This document shows positions 1 to 4,418 of a stretch of 6,107 nt of DNA, piece by piece. The translations under genes and the position numbers were made by a program. The stretch is taken from positions 1 to 6,107 of the forward strand of contig JAFYET010000068.1 of assembly GCA_017544125.1 (NCBI GenBank), read 5' to 3'. Below the pieces are notes generated by a model, which saw nothing but the letters and a program-made list of their open reading frames with translations, ran no database searches and was not told where the DNA came from. Source of the DNA: Ruminococcus sp. (lineage in GTDB: Bacteria > Bacillota > Clostridia > Oscillospirales > Ruminococcaceae). Each line of letters opens with the position of its first letter. The stretch's first letter is position 1.

Positions 1-36
1 CAAAAGGAAAGATAACTAACCCCCTATACACCTAAT

Positions 37-74
37 GCAAAAAGAGCAGCCTGAAAGAAGGCTGCTCTTTTTGC
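37..74. terminator. Strong bidirectional hairpin terminator
   Basis: A perfect 15-bp stem (37-51 with 60-74) encloses an 8-base loop. The stem has an A-tract on the left and a T-tract on the right, so it can terminate transcription in both directions. On the plus strand it would close a gene lying mostly left of the window. All three plus frames reach stop codons within the first 35 bases, so at most a few codons of such a gene are present. Confidence 0.8.
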
Positions 75-133
75 GTATGGGAAAAGGAATGCGATATTTG
101 CATTGTTTTGCTATATAGTATCATCTGACATAT

Positions 134-166
134 AAACGGCTTGGTATTGATTTACCGAGCCGTTTT
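134..166 (+). terminator. Hairpin terminator
   Basis: A 13-bp stem (134-146 with 153-165, one G-T pair) encloses a 6-base loop and is followed by a short T-run at 163-166. It lies about 60 bases beyond the first terminator and may be a second stop for the same upstream gene. Confidence 0.6.
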
Positions 167-170
167 CTAC

Positions 171-203
171 AAAAAAGAATCGCACAGCGGTATACTGTGC
201 GAT
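171..203 (-). terminator. Hairpin terminator oriented to the minus strand
   Basis: A perfect 9-bp stem (179-187 with 195-203) encloses a 7-base loop. On the minus strand it is followed by TTCTTTTTT, a proper T-tract, while the plus strand has none. It therefore implies, or once served, a minus-strand transcript coming from the 205-410 region, where no convincing gene remains. Confidence 0.55.
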
Positions 204-581
204 ATAAAATGAACTGAGATATTAGTGTGTGAATTTAACACCATGTTCTGTTGATGTAAATACATCACGTCATACATAGTTTGAAGCAATGGCCAACCTT
301 CTGAGTGTCTTGTGTTTTTCAGCTTTTCTCTTTTCAAATTCTTCAGTGATTTCACATATTCTGCGAAAAGTGATTGTGGGATGTTTTGAAAAAAAGTGCA
401 TTTTTGTTTTTCAAAAGGCCGTAAATACGCACTTTTGAATTATATAAATACATATTTTTTCAAAACGACCTTTGTTATAATGCATTTTTACTCTGAATAT
501 CCTATAATATGGACAGTAAGTTTGATTCTTAGTTTTGTGTATCGAAGAGTTAATTTACAATTTATTATGAGGAGGAATGTC

Positions 582-767
582 ATGAATATAATAGTACATA
601 TGCCCACCACCACCGAGGGTAAGGAAAACCTGTATAAGAAAGTTGCCGAGTGTCAGGCGAAGCTTATAATCGACAACATAAACAAACAGGAAATGAGCCT
701 TACGCAAAAGGAACAGCTTCTTGATAAGGTTATTGAAAAGCTCTCCGGCACACCCTCGGACACATAA
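582..767 (+). CDS. Small protein of unknown function, 61 residues
   Basis: I do not recognise this family. The start at 582 is chosen because AGGAGG at 570-575 sits 6 bases ahead of it. The frame is open further upstream to a GTG at 396, but that extension crosses the AT-rich repeat region and lacks a ribosome binding site. The protein begins MNIIVHMPTTTEGK. The rest looks helical, with many Lys and Glu and no Arg, and ends in a short polar tail (SGTPSDT). No signal peptide, membrane segment or cysteine motif is visible, apart from a single Cys at residue 24. A terminator follows at once, so it is probably a one-gene transcript. It lies inside the putative sigK element, 425 bases upstream of the recombinase gene and on the same strand. 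Small element-encoded proteins in such positions can be recombination directionality factors or regulators, but nothing in the sequence proves that here. Confidence 0.7.
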   Translation: MNIIVHMPTTTEGKENLYKKVAECQAKLIIDNINKQEMSLTQKEQLLDKVIEKLSGTPSDT

Positions 768-771
768 AGCA

Positions 772-809
772 ATAACCGTGTTCAACAATGAGCACGGTTA
801 TAGTCTTTT
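772..809 (+). terminator. Terminator of the 61-residue gene
   Basis: A 12-bp stem (772-783 with 790-801, one T-G pair) encloses a 6-base loop and begins four bases after the stop codon. It is followed by AGTCTTTT. Confidence 0.75.
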
Positions 810-829
810 GAAGAATCATAGCTCTTTGT

Positions 830-1033
830 ATGGAATGCAGTAAGAGATTTGAGATACTAAGAGAAACTGATTATATAAGAGAAACGTTTATTGAGAAAAT
901 AAAACAATATGAAATCAGTGATGATAGTCCCAATGAAATTCCTATTGGAGACAGTGAAACCATTAGATTTACTGCAAAACATCTTGCCGAGATTCAAGAG
1001 ATTTTAAAACAGAAGCCTAAGAACAACAAATAA
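830..1033 (+). CDS. Small ORF of unknown function, 67 residues, possibly a gene remnant
   Basis: I do not recognise this protein. It is rich in Glu, Lys and Ile, looks soluble and helical, and ends in a basic tail (KQKPKNNK). The composition reads like real coding sequence, and a hairpin follows directly. The start is doubtful: the first ATG (830) has no ribosome binding site, the frame is open only back to 812, and just 20 bases separate the ATG from the T-run of the preceding terminator, leaving no room for a promoter. The ORF may therefore be the 3' end of a larger gene whose front has been lost, or it may be untranslated. It lies inside the putative sigK element, ahead of the recombinase. 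Confidence 0.4.
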   Translation: MECSKRFEILRETDYIRETFIEKIKQYEISDDSPNEIPIGDSETIRFTAKHLAEIQEILKQKPKNNK

Positions 1034-1039
1034 TATTTT

Positions 1040-1079
1040 AGGGAGCGTTACCAATTAGGCAGCGCTCCCTGTATGTTTT
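1040..1079 (+). terminator. Terminator after the 67-residue ORF
   Basis: An 8-bp stem (1040-1047 with 1063-1070), extendable by two weaker pairs, begins six bases after the stop codon. It is followed by GTATGTTTTA. The T-run is imperfect and the loop is long. It insulates the recombinase promoter from upstream transcription. Confidence 0.6.
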
Positions 1080-1111
1080 ATTCGTATTCGTAAATTACAT
1101 CCTCTCCCCCC

Positions 1112-1140
1112 TTGACACCCCTCCCCGCCTATGCTATAAT
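1112..1140 (+). promoter_or_regulatory. Consensus sigma-A promoter of the recombinase gene
   Basis: A perfect -35 box TTGACA (1112-1117) is separated by exactly 17 bases from a perfect -10 box TATAAT (1135-1140). The -10 box is preceded by TGC, the extended -10 TG motif. Transcription would begin near 1147 and give a 5' leader of about 45 bases. This is a vegetative housekeeping promoter. I see no good sigma-E type promoter here: CATATACC at 1162-1169 resembles a -10 but lacks a spaced -35. In B. subtilis the comparable recombinase gene spoIVCA depends on sigma-E. Confidence 0.85.
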
Positions 1141-1191
1141 ATCCATAACGATAACCAACACCATATACCCACACACGAAAGGGGCATAAAA

Positions 1192-2877
1192 ATGACCGAT
1201 AACAGAAAATACGCTATCTATTCCCGTAAGTCCAAATTCACGGGCAAGGGCGAGAGTATCGAGAACCAGATCGAAATATGTAAGCGTGCGCTTAAGGCGC
1301 AGTACGGCGTCGATGATGACGATATCGCTGTCTTTGAGGACGAGGGCTTTTCGGGCGGCAATACCAGACGTCCGCAGTTTCAGGAGATGATGAGGCGGTG
1401 CCGTGAGGGTGAGTTTCGGCTCGTCATCTGCTACCGCCTTGACAGGATAAGCCGTAACACCGCCGATTTTGTAAAGACCTATGACGAGCTTAAGGAAAAC
1501 GGCGTGGGCTTTAAGTCGGTCAGCGATAACCTCGACGATACCTCCCCTATGGGCAAGGCTATGATGATGATATCATCGGTGTTTGCACAGCTGGAGAGGG
1601 ATATAATCACCGAGCGTATAACCGATAATATGCGTGAGCTTGCAAAGTCAGGGCGCTGGCTCGGCGGCAACCCGCCTACGGGCTATAAAAGCGTCAAGAC
1701 CGTCGGCAGCGTGACTGTTGACGGCAGGGTGCATAAGGCGCAGATGCTTGAGCAGATCCCCGAAGAGATAGAGCTTGTCAGGCTGATATTTGATAAGTTC
1801 TCAGAGCTTGGCTCGCTTACCAAAGTCGAAACATACCTGCTCAATAACAGCTATAAGACCAAAACGGGCGGCAATTTCTCACGCTTTTCCATAAAGAGCA
1901 TACTCCAGAACCCCGTCTATGCCAAAAACGATGCCGATATGTACCGCTACCTCTCCGAGCAGGGTATGAGGATATTCTCACCCGAAGAAGACTTTGACGG
2001 TAAGCAGGGCATCATCGCCTATAATAAGACCGACCAGCAGCCCGGCAAGGCATCAAAAAGCAAAGCCCCCGGCGAATGGATAATCGCTGTTGGCAAGCAT
2101 AAGGGCATTATAAGCGGCAGCGACTTTGCCTCTGCCCAGTATGCGCTGCAAAGGAACAAGGATAAATCTTACCGCAAACCAAAGAGCAACACCGCCCTGC
2201 TTTCGGGGCTGCTCTTCTGCGGTGACTGCGGCAGCTTTATGCGTCCCAAGCTTTCAAGCCGCAAAAATAAAAAAGGCGAGCGTGTTTACGACTACCTGTG
2301 CGAGCTGAAAGAAAAAAGCCGCTGCCGGAAATGCGATATGAAGCGCATAAACGGCAACGACCTTGACGAGCAGGTGATTGATGAGATAAAAAAACTGGGC
2401 GCAGATTCGTCCGAGCTTATGAAGCTGCTGCGCTCATCGAGAAAAGACCTGACCGAGAGCTTTACAGATTTTCAGAGCGAGATAGACAAGCGCCTTGCCC
2501 TTAAAAAGAAGACCGAGGGCGAATGTGCGAATTTAGTCAACGCCCTCACCCTTGCAGGCGAGTCGGGTGCGGCTGATGACATCATCAAAAAGCTCAACTC
2601 ACTCCACGAGCAGATAGACAGGCTCGATATGGAGATAGCTGAATACTCCCGCCTGATAGACAACGGCAAGATAACCGACGAGAGCTTTGAGAGCCTTGCC
2701 GATATGCTCTCATCGCTTGCAAAAACTGTCGATAATCTCAATGTAGCACAAAAGCGTGACCTTATAAGATGCTTGGTCAAGCGCATTGAGTGGGACGGCG
2801 AGAACGTGCATATGTTCATCACCGAGAGCGATGAGGATATGCGCCTGATAAAGCCGCTGAGAAAGGATAGCAAATGA
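1192..2877 (+). CDS. Large serine recombinase, SpoIVCA/skin type, 561 residues
   Basis: This is a site-specific DNA recombinase of the large serine family. It cuts both DNA partners through a phosphoserine link and rejoins them, inserting or excising an element. The start at 1192 has AAAGGGG at 1178-1184, seven bases ahead. Residues 7-150 are the catalytic domain: YSRKS places the nucleophile at Ser14, SIENQ follows at 22-26, RLDRISRN at 82-89 carries the conserved Arg residues, and the long E helix includes LERDIITER at 134-142. The recombinase DNA-binding domain starts with GRWLGGNPPTGYK at 154-166. A zinc ribbon uses Cys343, Cys346, Cys378 and Cys381, with Cys370 nearby. A coiled-coil region (about 405-490) and a C-terminal tail follow. 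The length is normal for the family and no frame damage is visible. Its last bases coincide with the sigK junction, so its likely job is excising this element to rebuild sigK. The family call is firm; the developmental role is inferred. Confidence 0.95.
   Translation: MTDNRKYAIYSRKSKFTGKGESIENQIEICKRALKAQYGVDDDDIAVFEDEGFSGGNTRRPQFQEMMRRCREGEFRLVICYRLDRISRNTADFVKTYDELKENGVGFKSVSDNLDDTSPMGKAMMMISSVFAQLERDIITERITDNMRELAKSGRWLGGNPPTGYKSVKTVGSVTVDGRVHKAQMLEQIPEEIELVRLIFDKFSELGSLTKVETYLLNNSYKTKTGGNFSRFSIKSILQNPVYAKNDADMYRYLSEQGMRIFSPEEDFDGKQGIIAYNKTDQQPGKASKSKAPGEWIIAVGKHKGIISGSDFASAQYALQRNKDKSYRKPKSNTALLSGLLFCGDCGSFMRPKLSSRKNKKGERVYDYLCELKEKSRCRKCDMKRINGNDLDEQVIDEIKKLGADSSELMKLLRSSRKDLTESFTDFQSEIDKRLALKKKTEGECANLVNALTLAGESGAADDIIKKLNSLHEQIDRLDMEIAEYSRLIDNGKITDESFESLADMLSSLAKTVDNLNVAQKRDLIRCLVKRIEWDGENVHMFITESDEDMRLIKPLRKDSK
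2873..2877 (+). other. Putative attachment/crossover core AATGA at the element-sigK junction
   Basis: AATGA at 2873-2877 forms the end of the last Lys codon plus the TGA stop of the recombinase. In another frame it also starts the Asn-Glu of NEILMHFR in sigma-K. Similarity to sigma-K begins exactly here: the preceding in-frame codons read RIA instead of the family's CIE. As I recall, the B. subtilis skin rearrangement takes place at a repeated five-base AATGA. A matching AATGA preceded by the N-terminal half of sigK should lie at the left end of the element. Confidence 0.65.
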
Positions 2878-3235
2878 GATACTAATGCACTTCCGCTCGG
2901 GCAGAAAAAGTGCAAACGATATCCACTTTTCCGAGCCTATCGACTGTGATAAGGACGACGGCGGGCTGACGCTTATGGATATGATAGCCGATGATGAAAA
3001 CATCGCCGATAAGGTCGAGCTGCGGCTGTCATCGCAAAGGCTTTATAAGTGTATAAACTCCGCCCTGCCGCCCAGGGAGAGGGAGATAATCATTCTGCGC
3101 TACGGGCTTTCGGGCATCGCACCCCTTACCCAGCGTGAGGTGGCAAAGCGCCTTGACATATCCCGCTCCTACGTGTCACGTATCGAGAAAAAAGCCCTTG
3201 CTATCCTTAAAGAAAAATATGAGGAGAGTGAATAG
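2873..3235 (+). CDS. sigK: C-terminal half of sporulation sigma factor sigma-K (split gene)
   Basis: The segment encodes about 120 residues matching the second half of sigma-K, the late mother-cell sigma factor that directs RNA polymerase to spore coat and maturation genes. From Asn at 2873 it reads NEILMHFR, the strongly conserved sigma-E/sigma-K stretch near the middle of the protein. HFSEPID and the acidic LTLMDMIADDE follow, then region 4 with PPREREIIILRYGL and the helix-turn-helix TQREVAKRLDISRSYVSRIE that binds -35 boxes. A complete sigma-K is about 240 residues. The half that binds core polymerase and the -10 box is absent, and the frame continues leftward only as unrelated sequence inside the recombinase gene. 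An ATG at 2885 would give 116 residues but has no ribosome binding site. The piece is intact, without stops or shifts, which suggests it is still joined and used. SigE is the closest alternative; HFR and SRSYVSRIEK favour sigma-K. Confidence 0.88.
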   Translation, partial: NEILMHFRSGRKSANDIHFSEPIDCDKDDGGLTLMDMIADDENIADKVELRLSSQRLYKCINSALPPREREIIILRYGLSGIAPLTQREVAKRLDISRSYVSRIEKKALAILKEKYEESE

Positions 3236-3326
3236 AACGCCCCGTTTGCGGCATACTATATACAGATGCAGTGCAGCAGGCACCTTACCCTGCTTCATAA
3301 GCATTTCCTCCTCATATATTTTCCAA

Positions 3327-3362
3327 AAAGAGAGCTGTACATTTTATCGTACAGCTCTCTTT
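3327..3362. terminator. Bidirectional terminator between sigK and the murT operon
   Basis: A perfect 14-bp stem (3327-3340 with 3349-3362) encloses an 8-base loop, with A-rich sequence on the left and T-rich on the right. It can end the sigK transcript on the plus strand and, seven bases after the stop codon at 3369, the murT-gatD transcript on the minus strand. Confidence 0.85.
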
Positions 3363-3368
3363 GTCATA

Positions 3369-3665
3369 TCAATAGAATATCGTCCTGTGGGTCTTGCCGT
3401 ATTCCTCCGCCTCGGTGTTCAGCTCGGCAAGCAGCTTTTCATACCCCTCAGCTGAGAATTCGTGGTGCAGCACCTTGTAGTAATCATCTTCCGTGATGTT
3501 GTCGATGCTCTTTTTCCCGAACCATATTATGGTCTTAAGCTCGGGCGGGTCCTCCTTGCTCAGGGGGTATATCTTGTAGTTGAACTCTCTGTAAATGCTC
3601 CCCGTCCAGATGTTCCCGAAGTCAAAATATGCAAAGGTCGGCATATCGAAAAGTCCGTGCATCAT
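3369..3665 (-). CDS. Protein of unknown function, 98 residues, third gene of the murT-gatD operon
   Basis: I do not recognise the family. The start at 3665 has AGGAGG at 3675-3680, nine bases ahead; a second ATG follows directly. The protein is soluble, rich in Tyr, Phe and acidic residues, with no signal peptide, membrane segment or Cys. The first half looks strand-rich (MPTFAYFDFGNIWTGSIYRE), then a Pro-rich turn, IIWFGKK, and a charged helical second half (ITEDDYYKVLHHEF, YEKLLAELNTEAEEYG). Its ribosome binding site overlaps the stop codon of gatD, so translation is probably coupled. A strong terminator follows its stop. The position suggests a link to lipid II amidation or wall synthesis, but this is only context; it could be an unrelated passenger. 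Confidence 0.8.
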   Translation of the reverse strand: MMHGLFDMPTFAYFDFGNIWTGSIYREFNYKIYPLSKEDPPELKTIIWFGKKSIDNITEDDYYKVLHHEFSAEGYEKLLAELNTEAEEYGKTHRTIFY

Positions 3666-3679
3666 GGGGCATTACCTCC

Positions 3680-4405
3680 TTATCCGTAAAGTGCAAGTGC
3701 GTTTTTGAGCGCTGCTGTCTCTATCCTGTCATCAAGCTCGCTCAGATCATTTACCCCGTGCTTTTTGAGCGCTGTCAGCAGTATGCTGTCGCAGAAAACG
3801 GGGTTTTTCGGCAGCAGCGGTCCGTGGCCGTAGGTGGCAAAAACATTCTTGTATCTCGCTCCCTCGCCGCCGTCCTCGCCGTTGTTGCCAAAGCCTTTTA
3901 TCACCTTGCCGAGCGGCTCTACCCCCTTGCCAAGGTACGTCTTGCCCGAGTGGTTCTCAAATGCCGCCACGGGCGAATCGCCGTTTAACTCTGTCGAATA
4001 AACGATGTTGCCTATCATTCTGGGGCTTGATGCCTTTGTGTAAAAATCAACTGCGCCTAAGAACTTGATATTATCGCCCTTGTCGGTGATGTAGTAGTTG
4101 CCGAGCATCTGATAGCCGCCGCAGATAGCAAGCACTACCGTGTCATTCTCTATCTGCTCGGTGAGCCAGCCTGCCTTGTATTTAAACAGGTCTTCGGTGA
4201 GTATGCCCTGCTCAAAATCCTGACCGCCGCCTATGAAGATGATGTCGTATTTTACGCTCTTGTCAAAGTCTCCGAATGAAAGGTCGCTTACCTCAACATC
4301 AAAGCCCCGCCATTCAAGCCTCTTTCTCATTGATACCACATTGCCCGTGTCGCCGTAGAGGTTGAGTACGTCGTGATAAAGGTGGCATATTTTTATTCTG
4401 TCCAT
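3680..4405 (-). CDS. gatD: Lipid II isoglutaminyl synthase, glutamine amidotransferase subunit GatD
   Basis: GatD hydrolyses glutamine and passes ammonia to MurT, which amidates the alpha-carboxyl of D-Glu in the lipid II stem peptide, giving D-isoglutamine on the cytoplasmic side of the membrane. The 241-residue length fits the family. It begins with the typical IKICHLYHDVLNLYGDTGN (residues 4-22). The nucleophile is Cys95 in LAICGGYQMLG, the catalytic His is His193 in GHGPLLPKNP, and Arg129 in SSPRMIGN fits the glutamine-binding Arg of S. aureus GatD. This is a class I, CobB/CobQ-like amidotransferase. The start at 4405 is preferred over an upstream ATG at 4444 because AGGAGG (4414-4419) lies eight bases before it and the protein then begins where family members do. 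That ribosome binding site overlaps the murT stop, indicating coupled translation of the two subunits in equal amounts. Confidence 0.95.
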   Translation of the reverse strand: MDRIKICHLYHDVLNLYGDTGNVVSMRKRLEWRGFDVEVSDLSFGDFDKSVKYDIIFIGGGQDFEQGILTEDLFKYKAGWLTEQIENDTVVLAICGGYQMLGNYYITDKGDNIKFLGAVDFYTKASSPRMIGNIVYSTELNGDSPVAAFENHSGKTYLGKGVEPLGKVIKGFGNNGEDGGEGARYKNVFATYGHGPLLPKNPVFCDSILLTALKKHGVNDLSELDDRIETAALKNALALYG

Positions 4406-4418
4406 TTTTTCGCCCTCC

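Larger units (their letters stand above)
76..581. other. AT-rich intergenic region without a convincing gene
   Basis: About 500 AT-rich bases hold two hairpins (134-166 and 171-203, listed separately) and no gene I can support. The minus strand stays open from about 413 to 167 in one frame (GTG start at 355 gives 62 residues), but that frame runs through the hairpin at 179-203. A second minus frame gives a 43-residue ORF with ATG at 401 and stop at 270. Neither has a good ribosome binding site or a recognised product. Between 383 and 466 there are three inverted copies of a TTTTGAAAAA-type motif. Two TATAAT hexamers (476-481 and 503-508) could be -10 boxes for the gene at 582, but neither has a clear -35 partner. 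Confidence 0.5.
1..2877. mobile_element. Right-hand end of a skin-like (sigK-intervening) element; left end outside the window
   Basis: The sequence up to about 2877 is interpreted as the inside of an element that splits sigK. What is seen: a large serine recombinase gene ends exactly where an intact C-terminal half of a sigma-K-like protein begins, and no N-terminal sigma half (regions 1.2-2) occurs anywhere to the left in this window. What is known: the skin elements of B. subtilis and C. difficile split sigK at this place and carry their own serine recombinase. Apart from the recombinase, the visible part carries only small ORFs and terminators, with no recognisable phage structural genes. 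The left boundary, size and remaining content cannot be seen. An alternative is an ordinary prophage or integrative element using sigK as its attachment site without developmental excision, or a remnant that has lost its other end. Confidence 0.7.

Noticed and set aside
396..581. N-terminal extension of the 61-residue protein to a GTG at 396
   Set aside because: It translates the AT-rich inverted repeats into a hydrophobic jumble and lacks a ribosome binding site, while AGGAGG points clearly to 582.
555..788. Minus-strand 77-codon frame opposite the 61-residue gene
   Set aside because: It has no ribosome binding site and runs across the plus-strand gene's terminator; the plus frame has far better signals.
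1136..1169. Possible sigma-E promoter with CATATACC as -10
   Set aside because: The only upstream ATA-type element lies about 20 bases away, too far for sigma-E, and the -10 match is partial; the overlapping sigma-A promoter is perfect.
2472..2915. 147-codon open frame on the minus strand across the recombinase 3' end
   Set aside because: It is a shadow of the recombinase frame, has a Ser/Leu/Arg-rich low-complexity product, no ribosome binding site, and crosses the sigK junction.
3135..3988. Plus-strand open frames across the sigK end, the 98-residue gene and gatD
   Set aside because: They cross the bidirectional terminator or lie opposite genes with clear starts and motifs; their products are Cys/Ser/Arg-rich noise.
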